Positions 1 through 10,615 of a stretch of 64,000 nucleotides of DNA are shown here, one piece after another. The position numbers and the translations under genes were made by a program. Positions within the stretch are counted from its first letter, which is position 1; every line of letters starts with the position of its first letter. Location of the stretch: assembly GCA_949130495.1 (NCBI GenBank), contig OX422221.1, positions 148,575,405 through 148,639,404 on the forward strand. Reading direction: 5' to 3'. The notes beneath the pieces are model-generated. The model saw nothing but the letters and a program-made list of their open reading frames with translations, had not been told where the DNA came from and made no database searches. This DNA is from Sambucus nigra (taxonomy: Eukaryota > Streptophyta > Magnoliopsida > Dipsacales > Adoxaceae).

Positions 1-578
1 TACAAAACTAGGAAAACAGTATTGGTGAGACCTAGGGTCATCATGGATCCTGTTGTCATTTGGGAAGAGGGTATACGTTGGAGATCCAGAGCTTTGTGTT
101 TAATCTACCACCTCTCTTTCAGATTGTTAAGGGCATTTTAAGCCAATTGTCACAATAACTTGAGAAAACACACACAAGATCCCATCAACATTACCCTATT
201 TATCATGGCGTGGTTTCCTCTTTGGAACACAATTTTATCGTAGAGCTTTCTCCATGTTTAAAACGCCTGGTAATTCAGAATCGCTGTAGAACTGTTCGGA
301 ATCTATCATGTTTATATTCATCTCCATTATCACTTTAAATATATTTGATCTTTATCCTCAATTTATTTGTCACAATGGCCATTCACTCCTTGAATTTATC
401 AAACGGTTCACACTTTTCTTCAAAAAATAACCCACACTTGGCGATGTGTAACATAGATAAGTGGGGAAATGTCATTCATCTTTCCTATATAGAACTAGGT
501 GGGAACGTAAAACTGCAGCATGTTGCGATTTACCAGATCAACAATAGAGGTCAACTGGACCCTTAGAAAGAAACTTAA
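1..578. other. unassigned AT-rich DNA
   Basis: I find no recognisable coding, RNA or transposon signature on either strand. A 73-codon open frame at 345-566 has no family resemblance that I can see. I looked here for the missing coiled-coil and membrane-anchor exons of the VAP27-like gene on the minus strand and did not find them. Confidence 0.5.
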
Positions 579-580
579 TA

Positions 581-776
581 CCCCCTCCATTCCAAATTTA
601 AGAGTACAATATTTCTTTTTCGGTTGTCCCAAATTAAAAGTCCATTTCCTTTTTCGGACATAATCAATGAATCAAATTCCATGATGATGAACAAGAGTTA
701 ATCTTGGCCGTTGATTGAATGTATCCTTAATCTATACAAAATAAAAACATGGACTCTCAATTTCGGCCGAAGGGAG
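581..776. mobile_element. Stowaway-type MITE (Tc1/mariner, 196 bp)
   Basis: The left end starts CCCCCTCCATTCCAAATTTA and the reverse complement of the right end starts CTCCCTTCGGCCGAAATTGA. Both match the Stowaway terminal inverted repeat style (CTCCCTCCGTCCCA). The element is flanked by TA on both sides (579-580 and 777-778), the target duplication expected for this superfamily. There is no coding capacity, which is normal for a MITE. Confidence 0.85.
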
Positions 777-778
777 TA

Positions 779-1518
779 AAATAATTTTTTTACTCCTTCC
801 TTGGCTCCAATATTAAGCCAAGTGCAACAAAACACACAAACAACAACCAAAAAAAATGAAAAAAGGAGGAAAATATAGAAAAATCAATAACAACCAAGAC
901 ATCAAATGAAGCTGATTACTGAAAAACACTAGAACAAGAATTCTGTAGTGTTTTCATATAAGTGACCGCTAATTCATTCTTTACAGCCCAGATCAATCAG
1001 AAAAATGTGGTTTACACGGTTCTGCTCTCAGGGTGCAACAGACAAAGTACGAACTGCTAAAAGTTCGAGGAACAGAACAATTAAGTTTTGAAGTTGAGAA
1101 GAATATAATTTTCATTACTAAGAGGACAATAAACACCTATTCACTACCATCTACACGGAACCATTTTCAGCCACCTAATATATAGAGAAAACGCATTCCC
1201 ATGACAAGAACACATGAGAGGAAAATAGTAAATCAGTAGTAGTATAAATTAATTATTCTCATAAAATACAAAGTGCAACATATAAAATTAGCTTGTATGA
1301 TGTTTTTTTTTTTTTCAATTCTTTCTCCAACTCATTTGTTATAGTCTCTAAAGATGTAACAGTGACTATGCTCTTTTTGAATCAAACTTGAAGTTTCCGC
1401 AACAGTAACATTACATTCCTTACATTGGTCCTTCTATAATGTTATAGGCCACTTCATATAAATTATCTCACACAATAAACTTTCACCAATGATCCCATAT
1501 ATGTCCCCAAGGAAAACT
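779..1518. other. unassigned non-coding DNA
   Basis: AT-rich sequence with a T tract near 1303-1315 and no open frame of note. It lies downstream of the VAP27-like gene. I could not identify a 3' exon or a convincing poly(A) region. Confidence 0.4.
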
Positions 1519-1950
1519 TATTGATGAGGGGAATTTCCACACCTCATCGGCCGACCAGCCATCGGTAGGCCGAGGGAGACTGCAGTCACCAGAAGACGGA
1601 TCACAGTTCGACTTAGTGGATCAGCTGGACCCTTCTAATGGCGGTGGTAGTGTTTGGCCGCTACCTAGCACCCGGCTGAGACGTGTCCGGACATGTAACC
1701 CGTTCACCCAGCAGTGCACTTGACACTTACGTGCGTTAGTAGACATTGTAAAGTGGCTATATAAAGCCATTAAGAAAATGACAGCAAGGATGAAACAGTT
1801 GGCCTGCAACATAACCTTGTGATCTCCCCCAAGCAATTAATACAACAATTTCCCCTTTCTTCCCCGTGGATGTAGGATAGAGAGAACCGAACCACGTACA
1901 TCTGGTTTTCTTATATTTGCTTTACCAATCCTGTGCTGCACTTGACAATA
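1519..1950 (+). mobile_element. solo LTR remnant (about 430 bp)
   Basis: The block has plant-LTR architecture. A TATA box (CTATATAAAG) lies near 1757-1768, and downstream is the GTGGATGTAGG ... GAACCGAACCACGTA block common near the R/U5 end of plant LTRs. The same block occurs in the Tat 3' LTR near 40520-40555. The ends TATTGATGAG and, reverse complemented, TATTGTCAAG are an imperfect inverted pair. I could not see a clear target duplication, so the exact limits are approximate. The family is not determined. Confidence 0.55.
1546..1574. repeat. CGGCCGA-type inverted words in LTR remnant
   Basis: CATCGGCCGACC and CATCGGTAGGCCGAGG follow each other. The first contains the palindrome TCGGCCGA, and the second repeats its halves. 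This is another family-specific group of short palindromic words inside an LTR. Confidence 0.4.
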
Positions 1951-2440
1951 AAAGGTGATGCAGGACCATGTCATTACGTGAGATTGCAAATGGAATGTAT
2001 AACACTACAGGAAAATATATAAATGATATATATATATCATTTATCTTCTTGGTGTTACATCTCATTTTCCGTGGTTCTACAACTTCGTTCTCCACTTCTC
2101 CTGAACAAAGATATCAAACCCGTGCCCAACATAGACAAAAAAGTTCCCTTAAAAATAAGGCAACTGAAAAAGCATGAATTGTGCAATTGCCAAGTTAGTA
2201 TCAACCCTAACACGTCTACAAAGTTACACAGTATAAACACAACTAAAGAAAGAAATGAGCACATCCACAAACTGATAAAGTCATAAGCCTAAAAGCTCAA
2301 TGAAATCCTTCGTCATAACTAGTATTAGCTATCCATGTGTGCATGTATGAAAAAGATGTTGATTGTTAAACTCTAAAGATGAAGGTTTCTCCGTGGTTAC
2401 AGCAAAGATATCGTCGGCCTCTATTCATAAAGTACCAAAA
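1951..2440. other. unassigned DNA between LTR remnant and MULE-type element
   Basis: Two overlapping short open frames on the plus strand (1968-2286) and one on the minus strand (2055-2270) have no recognisable domain. By position this could be intron or 3' UTR of the VAP27-like gene, but I see no VAP coiled coil or anchor in it. Confidence 0.35.
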
Positions 2441-2449
2441 ATAAATGCA

Positions 2450-3206
2450 GTTTTTTTTTTTAAATTTTACATACCCCCCCCCCCCAACTTTATAATGCCT
2501 TATTTGACAAAACCTCCTATTTACTAATATTTAAGACATAATTACCTAAAACCTAACAGACTTCCAACTCCGTTAGAACACGTCTATTTCCTAATTAGAC
2601 TTAGCTCCCAAATTATTTTCCTATACCAAAATACCCCTCAGTTCATCTTCTTTCCAAAATCAAAACCTTAATTATCCAATAAACCCTAATTATTTTTAAA
2701 TGCCACCAATCTTACCCCCTTTCTGAACCTCCTTACTTTCCAACCTCAGAAACCCTGCCTCAATCACCTCCACGTCCACCCTCTCCACTCGATCAAACCC
2801 CCCCGCCTCTCCCTCCACCTCCACTCGACCAACACATCCACATCCTATCACGAAACACATCCTCCACTCGATCAAAACCACCTCCTCCCCCATCACCTCC
2901 ACTCAATCAATGACCACTGTCTGATCCACTACCAGAAAACCCAGATTTTGACAACCCGAGCCAACATACCGAATCCAAACCCGAACTAGAATCTGTCAGC
3001 GGAAAACCAGAGAAACAATCAAAACGATAACTTCTTGAAACAAACATCCGAAAATGGAGGTACGTTGCAGGTGTTGCAGATGTAGCCACTCCGGTTTGGG
3101 TTTTTGAAAAAAAAAATAGGGTTTGTTGGATAATTGGATTTTGATTTGGGGAAGAAGTGGTTAGGTTAAACAAAACATTATAAACTGGGGGTTATGTAAA
3201 AAAAAC
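2450..3206. mobile_element. MULE-type non-autonomous DNA transposon (about 757 bp)
   Basis: The left end reads T-rich then ACATACCCCCCCC...AACTTTATAATG. The right end, reverse complemented, reads TTTTTTTACATAACCCCC then AGTTTATAATG, so the termini are inverted repeats of about 30 bp. The flanks repeat ATAAATGCA (2441-2449) and ATAAATGCG (3207-3215), an 8-9 bp target duplication as Mutator-like elements make. The left C tract has expanded. The interior is C-rich at 2700-2900 (TCCACC/CACCTCC) and holds two minus-strand open frames (2696-2902, 2907-3173) that I cannot assign. By position it sits in or beyond intron 5 of the VAP27-like gene, about 40 bp after the donor. Confidence 0.7.
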
Positions 3207-3246
3207 ATAAATGCGCATTTCAAGAAACAACAAAAGAATCACTTAC

Positions 3247-4372
3247 ATCCTCATGCAATGGAGCATTTCGATTCATACCCTCGACGAAAGATGCCTCGGG
3301 AAAAGAACGTTCTTCAAATTCTTCAGACCCCGGTGATGAAGGGGCGGAAAATATGTAAAAAGCCCTCAATTTGAACTCCTCAACAACCTTCCCATTCTTT
3401 CTATCAAACTACAAAACAAACTGACCCAATAACTAATGCATTCCTGACAGGAAAAAAATTATATAAAAATCCCGGAAAAAGAACTTACCATTTCTGGGTT
3501 TATATCCTTATAAGCTGTTCCCTTAGGTGCCACAACACTCTGGATGAGAAATTTCTCCTTGCACCGCGTATCAAGAGGGGCCTCAATCTGGGCTTGCATT
3601 GCAACTACCAAAACCCATAACAAAACTTAAATGCAAGCCATATTCAAAATTTACTTCTGACTCAAAAAAAAATGACAAATAGCGCGTTGTAACGAGGGGC
3701 GGATGCATTTGGGGCTCAGGACGCTCCCCCCGATTTTTCGGGAAAAAACGTAATTTTAGGGGTGCTATATGTAAAGATAAAAAGCTAAAAGACATAAACA
3801 ATGAGGTTTCTGCAACTCTTAGAGTAAATAAACGTAATAAATTAGTAAAAAAACAGAAATTAAAGGTATAATTTGTATGAAACTCGAATCAACCAAAAAC
3901 AAATTCTTCTCGGGGGCTCCCGAACCCCTGGCATTTGGCCCCCTGTCTATAAATCCTGGATCCCTATGGTTGTAATAATATATTGAAATATTACCTGTAA
4001 GATAACATGTAGAGAATGGCAAGATAGCCCCAGTGTTTGGGAGGACACTACAATTCCTGGGTTTGTTTGTCTTAACCTTTCCAATTACAATATTCATCCA
4101 TCAAACACTGTTAGTATACTATCACTAATGAAACATCAAATAAACAATATCTACCTTGAAAGCAATATATTGATCAGTGTTATTAGTCAACTTCACAGAA
4201 CATGAGCTCTGCCTCATAAATTCAACTGCCACATGACATGCCAAACAACCCCATTCAATAAAAAAAATCAACTCTGTGTTTAGTTGCTGAGAAAACATGA
4301 AAAAGAAATGAAATACTAACATGGGAAGTTGAGTTCTGAGGGCTCAATGGTGAGAAAATCACCGGTAATCAT
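3247..4372 (-). CDS. VAP27-like vesicle-associated protein, MSP domain, 5 exons, 3' end not found
   Basis: VAP27 proteins sit in the ER membrane and use an N-terminal major sperm protein (MSP) domain to bind FFAT-motif partners and cytoskeleton at ER contact sites. Minus-strand exons, all with GT-AG borders and matching phases, are 4321-4372, 4155-4225, 3995-4076, 3489-3604 and 3247-3408 (161 codons). The start is ATG at 4372, giving MITGDFLTIEPSELNFPFEF. Exon 2 holds RQSSCSVKLTNNTDQYIAFK, exon 3 VKTNKPRNCSVLPNTGAILP, exon 4 AMQAQIEAPLDTRCKEKFLI and exon 5 KNGKVVEEFKLRAFYI, colinear with plant VAP27/PVA proteins over the whole MSP domain. No stop or frameshift is seen in these exons. The usual following coiled coil and C-terminal membrane segment are not found down to position 1. 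Either they lie outside the window, were lost, or this is an MSP-only form. Intron 3 and the sequence after exon 5 each carry a DNA transposon. Confidence 0.85.
3693..3968. mobile_element. small non-autonomous DNA element in intron 3 of the VAP27-like gene
   Basis: A 276-bp block beginning GAGGGGCGGATGCATTTGGG and ending in the reverse complement of CATAGGGATCCAGGATTTAT is flanked by the perfect 7-bp repeat GTTGTAA (3686-3692 and 3969-3975; the next base is C or T). Both ends are G-rich outward and loosely inverted, and GGGGCTC/GGGGGCTCC words recur inside. A 7-8 bp duplication suggests hAT, but the terminal repeat is too imperfect to be sure. Confidence 0.55.
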
Positions 4373-4820
4373 GACTCCGAGTCTTGTTGGGTTTGAAATT
4401 GAAATGTTGATGATGAAATAAGGATGTGAAAATGAGGGATAAACAGGGGAAAGCATGGTGAATTGAGTGCATGGTGGATGGTGTCATTGTGAAGCAAAGA
4501 ATGTCAAACAGAGAACTCTATTGGAAACAAAAACAAAACCTTTTTCATGGTAAAGAAAAGAATAATGCTTCTTTCTTTTGGAAAGAAGGGGTTTGCGATG
4601 TGTGCCTTAGACAATAATATTTGGTCGAGTTCAAATTTCTTGAGATTCATCTCATACGGACAACTATGTTTTGGGTGTTGGCTTTTACTACGGAGTCATT
4701 GGACTATAATAAGTTTGACCTCTCTAAATTTAGCTGAATAAATTTTAAACGATTAGGTATAATATATTAATACTTTCGAATTACAAATCAAAAGTGTTAA
4801 AACAATCGTATTATCTTTTC
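4373..4820. other. 5' flank of the VAP27-like gene
   Basis: Sequence upstream of the minus-strand start. No in-frame upstream ATG is seen directly before the chosen one. A 64-codon plus-strand frame at 4547-4741 looks incidental. No clear TATA box could be fixed. Confidence 0.35.
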
Positions 4821-4821
4821 G

Positions 4822-5010
4822 ATCAAAATTTTAATCGTCGAAGTTTTAAAAAATGATTCTCATTCTCAATCAAATTTTGCGCCAACAACAACATATAAAT
4901 TCTAAAGCAAATAACTTCATAAAAATTCAATGCGGTCAAAACCTTAATCGTGAAAGTTCTAACAAAAGATTCACATTCTCAATCAAATTCTTCCAAACAA
5001 CACTAACAAG
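4822..5010 (+). repeat. imperfect direct repeat, two copies about 113 bp apart
   Basis: ATCAAAATTTTAATCGTCGA...CATTCTCAATCAAATT at 4822-4876 recurs as GTCAAAACCTTAATCGTGAA...CATTCTCAATCAAATT at about 4935-4990. Both are followed by CCAA-CAACA. There is no coding signature. DNA from here to about 5275 is otherwise featureless. Confidence 0.55.
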
Positions 5011-5479
5011 TATGAATACATATTCATTTACATGTATTTGATGTGATTTATTGTGAATTGAATGTAATAATGTGTTCTTAAGATTATACCATACATTCTG
5101 TATATGTTGTGTGATATCACTCGTTTGGCATTGTATTTTGAGTGTTATGTTGTGTATTCCATGTACTGTTTTTGTGTCCTTAGATTTTATATAACTTTTT
5201 CTTTATTTTATTATATATTTAGTGTTCTCATATGTATAAATTTGTAGACATTGTGCATGGACCGATGAAAACACATTATGTTTGTTCTTGATATGAAAAA
5301 ATATGAATCTAGCTTGTACATTTGTTACCCTAATTTTAAATGCAAAATATATATTTTATATGTTGATGACTGCACAGTTATGTATTTCACCACTGTACAT
5401 TTCCTCATGTATACATCATTTATTGAGGAATGGGAATATATACATGATTGGAATATGTACATACTCTTTGTATTTGTAT

Positions 5480-5690
5480 AGGTCCCATATTAATTGTGGT
5501 CCGCACCAGCAACATTTATTGAGGACTATGAATGTCTACATGCTTTGTATATTTTGTACCTCCTATATTAATTGTGCTCCGCACCAGCGGAATTTATTAA
5601 GGACTGGGGAATATACACATGCTCTGTGTATTTTCATACGTCGTATTAATTGTGGTCCGAGCCAACGGCATTTAATAGTTCGTATATTAT
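5480..5690 (+). repeat. 78-bp tandem repeat, three copies
   Basis: ATTAATTGTGGTCCGCACCA starts at 5489. Its copies start at 5567 (GTGCTCCGCACCAG) and 5645 (GTGGTCCGAGCCAA), so both spacings are exactly 78 bp. Weaker relatives occur just before (about 5420) and at about 6030-6050 (TTATGGTATGCGCCAATGGC). Because 78 is a multiple of three, one frame stays open through the array (26-residue period, INCGPHQ/INCAPHQ), which explains the 131-codon frame at 5303-5698. Confidence 0.8.
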
Positions 5691-6010
5691 TGTGGTAACA
5701 TTATTATAATGCGCGTGTACTTTATGAACTTGCGTGTACTTGCAAATAGTAACGCAAATTCCTAAAGTACACGCGCATTGAAATTGATTTGTTTTAATGC
5801 AATGTGAGTGTACTGTCATAAAGTACACGCATAATACATACGATATACGCACATTGAAATTGATTTGGTCCAATCCAATGTGCATGTACTTTATATATTA
5901 TGCGTATACTTTCATAAAGTACACGCACATTGAAATTGATTTGTTTCAATCCAATGTACCTGTACTTTATGTATTATGTGTGTACTTTATGGAATATACG
6001 CGTCATCTCC
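5690..6010. repeat. hairpin-forming repeat array, cluster 1
   Basis: The word AAAGTACACGCRCATTGAAA and its reverse complement (CAATGTGYGTGTACTTTA) alternate several times, giving nested inverted repeats. One arm pair is centred on GATTTGTTTCAATC near 5935-5960, with the next centred on GATTTGGTCCAATC near 5865. The same word family reappears at 6590-6715 and 7500-7815. It lies upstream of, or in an intron of, the mobile-domain pseudogene. Confidence 0.75.
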
Positions 6011-6590
6011 ATATTTAATAGATCTTAGGTTATTATGGTATGCGCCAATGGCATCTGAATGATATTCCATGGTTTGTAAGAAGTATTTGGGTTATGTTAT
6101 TGTTTCGGAATCATACCATCAAGCATGTTCAACTACAAAGTGCTAGGTGCACCTTTGAAGATCTTAACAATATGAAACCTTTCACATTGACACTAAATAC
6201 TACTTATGGTGACAGAATTCATTTTCTGCTTCACATCAATGATAGAGCAAAAAATTAGTTGATTTTTACTACTACTTTGAAGACATTTAGTGCATTTTTT
6301 ATGTACAAAAGTTACAAGTAACTGAATCGAAAGTGAAGGATTTAGCAAAATAAAATTAGCAATATTGCTTAGGAGGTTTTGAAAGTGTTGGCGCGTTTAA
6401 CATGGATCTATTGTATCATTTCTTTTGTGAATATGCTATGAACAGAGAATCTTGTTTTATAACTTGACAAACAATAGGTCTTAGGTACTACCATGTAACG
6501 GACGATATGGAATTTATTTATTGAAATTTTGTATTACGTATTTCTTATATTTTGTTAAGATTTATATAAAGTGTTAAGAGAATATTGCAT
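6011..6590. other. unassigned DNA upstream of the mobile-domain pseudogene
   Basis: A 72-codon plus-strand frame (6040-6258, with QLQSARCTFEDLNNMKPFTL) might be an eroded exon of the neighbouring transposon gene. I cannot tie it to a family. The rest is AT-rich without signals. Confidence 0.3.
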
Positions 6591-6715
6591 GTACGCTTGT
6601 TGAACATTCTTGTACTCTATTGAAATATATTTGTTCTTCAATACAAAATCCATGTACTTTATGTGTATAATTTAATCCATATGCATTCACTTTAATCTTT
6701 ATGCATTTACTTTAT
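6590..6715. repeat. degenerate relative of the hairpin repeat, cluster 2
   Basis: Words such as GCATGTACGCTTG, TTGTACTCTATTGAAATATA and CCATGTACTTTATGTGTATA resemble the arms of clusters 1 and 3 but are strongly decayed. The stretch ends directly before the first recognised exon of the pseudogene, so it probably lies in an intron. Confidence 0.45.
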
Positions 6716-6721
6716 AGAATT

Positions 6722-8286
6722 TACTTTGAAGACAAGAGCGCAGAAGGGAAAGAATCCCGAAAAGGACATTGCTGATAAGAGTGGTCCAAAAAGGCCAATA
6801 AAAGCAGATAAAAAGAGTAAAAAAATCAACAAGGGAAGTTCATAAATACGACCAATATAGGTCAAATATCTCTAGCTTCTATCATGATTTGGTTAATATT
6901 CACAGCAAAATCAACGATAATCATGTTGAACTTCTTAAGAAGACGCCTTTCTTACAGCTATACAATGCCTATTAAGGAGATCATAAAAAGATTGATAAAA
7001 ACATTTCACCATTGTCGAGCTCTATAAAAAAAAGACAAAGTGTTTTAAGATGATTAGCAATGCCCAAATAAGCCCCAACAATATAAGTCAATTTTTGGGG
7101 ATCCCAATAACGAAGGGGCAAAAGAAAATTGAACTAAATAATAGATTGTATCAATCTGCCTCCATACCTGAATTTCTCAACTACTACTTCAAGGCCGATA
7201 AAAAGATTGGAAAATAGGATATTATAAAGGGATTGAAGACGTCGGTTGAGCTTGATATCAACGAGGGCATGAATGATTTTGTTAAGCCTATTGCCCTCCA
7301 CTTCATGGCAATGCTCCTATTCTCCAACTCCAACTTTATAGTAGGGAAAATTTTCACTCAATACATCAACGACATTGATGATATGATCAAATATGACTAG
7401 GCTTCTGCTGTTCACGAATTTCTAATCCTCTCTCTCGATAAAATGGCAGAATTTAAACACAGCACAACCAGTGGATGCGTCATATAATTATTGGTGAAAA
7501 AAAATCATTATACACATATCAATGTTAAAGTACACGCATATTGCATAGAGTATATACACATTTCATTGAACAAAATCACTTTCAATGTGCGTGTACTTTA
7601 TAAAATATGTGTGTACTTTGTTAAAGTACACGCATATTTCCATAAAGTACATGCACATCGCATGAACAAAATCATTTTTAATGTGCGTGTACTTTATTAA
7701 AAATGTGTGTGCGTTATGAAAAGTATGCGCATAAGATATAAAGCACATGCATATTGAAAATGAAAGTTCAATGCAATTTGCATATACTTTATATCTTATG
7801 TGTGTACTTTAACAATACCAACATTGTTACTCATATTAATTGGTTTAAATGGTATAACTTCTAATTTTTATTTCAATTTTCACAGTATTGGGTATGCGGG
7901 AAGTTTAATGTTATCAATCCTATCGAGGGGAAGGATGACAAGGAACCAAGATTTCTTCGGTAGAGCTTGGGAACATTAAAGGAATAGATGAATGATAATA
8001 AGAGTACTAAAGTTACTTTGAAGAAGGAAGTTTCAAAGAGTAAGAGAAAAAAGTGAAAGATGATGACATGCCCAATTTTGATTTGGGGATATCACAACCA
8101 GAACCAAAAGTAGAACCAGAACGAGCTGCAAGCTCTTCGTCAAAATTCGATTACGATGTCATCCAAAATGCTTTCGATGATTGGGATCTTCCTATAAATG
8201 AAGCAATGGCAAAGTCCTCTAAGAAGAAAGTTTATTCAGTAAAATTGGCTCAATAGGTAAGAAAATTGACCGAAAAGAATGCTGAG
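6722..8286 (+). pseudogene. plant-mobile-domain / DUF1985-like transposon protein, decayed
   Basis: The order of features is that of large transposon-encoded proteins found with Ulp1-type proteases in plant MULE and CACTA elements. First comes a Lys-rich N-terminus (6725-6845, KKSKKINKGSS), then a domain at 6846-7493 with NDFVKPIALHFMAMLLFSNS and a TSGCV motif, then (after an intron 7494-7885, GT-AG) CGKFNVINPIEGKDDKEPRF and finally the acidic MPNFDLGISQ segment (8080-8110). Damage includes a frameshift near 6843, stops at 6972, 7218, 7399 (expected Trp) and 7486, and a stop after PRFLR at 7960. No protease domain remains; the reading ends where the Ty3 LTR begins at 8290. The family assignment is from remembered motifs and is moderately secure. 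Confidence 0.6.
7500..7815. repeat. hairpin-forming repeat array inside an intron, cluster 3
   Basis: TTAAAGTACACGCATATT, AAGTACATGCACATCGCATG and the opposite-strand forms GTGCGTGTACTTTATAAAAT and GTGCGTGTACTTTATTAAAA alternate. Nearly the whole 392-bp intron (7494-7885) of the pseudogene consists of this array. Transcripts could fold into long hairpins; that is inference. Confidence 0.7.
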
Positions 8287-9277
8287 ATTTGTAACACCCC
8301 GTATTTCTGAGAATTTAGAATTTAATTAATTTGGTGATATGCAATTTAATTAATTTGGAAGATTTAATTAAATTAGTGAATTGAGATTTAATTAATTTGA
8401 ATTATTTTTAAAATTCACATGTGTTGTAATTTGAGGACGAGGTTGGAAATTTTAGTAAAGTGACTCAGATGGTGATTCTGAGTGCACGGTTAATTTTGAA
8501 TAGGTTGAGATAGTCGAAAAAGAGTATCCGTGGATAGTAATTGGGTCTCGGAGCATTTTTAGGCATAATCGAGCTCACACGGGGGTGTTTGGTTCATTTT
8601 AATTGGGCCCATAGGCTTAATTTCGGGATTAGCAATATAAAATCTATATTAGGGAATTTATGGTAAACACAACTCAATAACAAAACCCTAGTTTTGTAGA
8701 GGATAAAAGATGGAGAAATTGGGAGAGCTTTGGGGAGCTAAATCAAGAAGAGGGGTGCGTTATTCGTCAAATCTTCGTCTAAAACAAAGGAAATCAGACC
8801 CTTCAAATTTATTCAGGCAAGTAGTTAAACTTTCTTTCATTTAAATTGCGGCATTGAAATTCATATCAGGGTGGGTGTAAATCATATTCATTTTTGGGAT
8901 GGGTTATTACATCGAAATGGGTTTTTCAAAAATTGTACATGTGCTGTGTATTAAATAATCAAATTGATGATATAACATGAGTCAAAACTGTTGGAATCAA
9001 ACCCATGTAGAAACCCGATAACAGATTTGAGCATTGGGTTTATGATGTTAGTTTTGGGGTGACAAATTTACGAAATCGTAGGAAACCCGAATTGTAGATT
9101 TAACAAACTTTTTTGGAAAAATCAATGATGCCTAAAGATTTTATCCATGTTTAGAACCTGTTTAAAATAAGGAATCGTTGTTGGGAATGTATGAATAAGG
9201 TTCTGGGTTAGAAAAACTAAGCTCGAAGGAGCGTTAATGGTAGCAGTGTCTCCAGGAAGAAGAAGGAAGGGACGGAA

Positions 9278-9342
9278 TAGGGGTCACTCAAACGACCACA
9301 GACATCGTTCAAGCGACTGAAGGCTTCGTTTAAGCGATGTTG
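9278..9342 (+). repeat. TCGTTYAARCGA word cluster in LTR of element A
   Basis: Three related near-palindromic words follow each other: TCACTCAAACGAC, TCGTTCAAGCGAC and TCGTTTAAGCGATG. The cluster is about 465-525 nt downstream of the predicted donor, matching the position of the palindrome clusters in the other large LTRs. Confidence 0.5.
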
Positions 9343-10498
9343 GGGATTATTTTTCTCCAGTTCCATTTTTTGGCTTTGATCAGTTCATCCATAGCCTTGA
9401 ATTTTGTTGGGACCAATTATTAATTTAGTTAGTGTACAAAAGAATTAAAAGGAAAGAAGTGAAATGAAAAATCTTGACTCGGTTAAAATATTTAGATTCT
9501 TAGGAAATGGGGTTTTAAGAGGTATTTTATTTATATAGGAATGCCAATCTAAATAACTGGAATTTGGGGAAGTAAATTCAAAGGGTTAAATTACGGATCA
9601 AGTAAGGAGTCCAGGTATTTTGGTTGAGTGATACTATTTAGATAAAATTAATTGAAGTGAAATTAATTAAATTAAGGGTCGGAGATTTGATTCAGATATT
9701 TTTCAAGCTAGTGCGACGGGAATTAGGCACAGAGTAGTCGGTTTAATTTATTACAGAGATATGTAATAAATTATCGAATATTGAATTTAACAAGAGGTGT
9801 TAAACTTAATAGTGGGGATTCGTGTAACAAGCTCTAAGGGGTGAAGATACAGACCGGATGAGTGAGTCTGGATATTGTAGTTGGGTGACACTATTTAAAT
9901 AATAAAATAATTAATGTGTGATTAATTAAATTACAAGTCGGGATATAGACTTGGGTATTTTTTAGGCTAGTGCTACGGGTGTTAGGCACGGGTAGCCAAA
10001 CTTTATTAAATATATGTATACGGTTAGTGTGATATGCGTTCTTTATAGATATCGATGTGAAAGATATTTATAGTAATACATACCCCTCTAGTGCTATCAT
10101 AGGAGGTTGCGGGATGTGGGTGAATCCTCTAACTTTAGGAGCAGGGAGAGTATAATCCCCAGATCATAACGTCCAATATTTATATGTCGTGATTCTTTTC
10201 GGGGAGAGACGTCTTGGGTATGATTTTGTTTCACACCCGAGGAACTATGACTGCCTCTGCTACGCTTATTATTATTTTTACTCAAGCTCGAGAGCGATTC
10301 CGATTTGAGGTGTCCGAGTTAGAGTAAGCATACCTGGGACATGATAGCATTTTAGAGAAAGCATCCAGTGAGTTATTACTAGGAAATGGATAGTTATTAT
10401 ACTTGACATGTGTGTGAATGTTGTAGTATATTAGTACGTATATAATATGAGTATATTATTATATATGGGATTAATACATAAGTGTGAATGTATTCCTT

Positions 10499-10615
10499 AT
10501 ATAACTAGTATGAAAGTTATATGATTTAAAAAGGAGTTTGTTACATAACTAGTGTGAAATTTAAATGATTTAAAAATGAGTTTCCTATATAACTAGTGTG
10601 AACGTTAAACGAGTT
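10499..10615 (+). repeat. 44-bp tandem repeat, three copies
   Basis: ATAACTAGTRTGAA starts at 10501, 10545 and 10589. Copies share GTTAAATGATTTAAAAANGA between them. The array lies in the second half of the LTR. Confidence 0.6.

Noticed and set aside
1..3246. 3' exons of the VAP27-like gene
   Set aside because: I read the minus strand for the coiled-coil and anchor motifs expected after the MSP domain and found nothing that fits.
5303..5698. 131-codon frame with 26-residue repeats
   Set aside because: It follows from the 78-bp tandem repeat. No start context, family match or neighbouring exon supports a protein.
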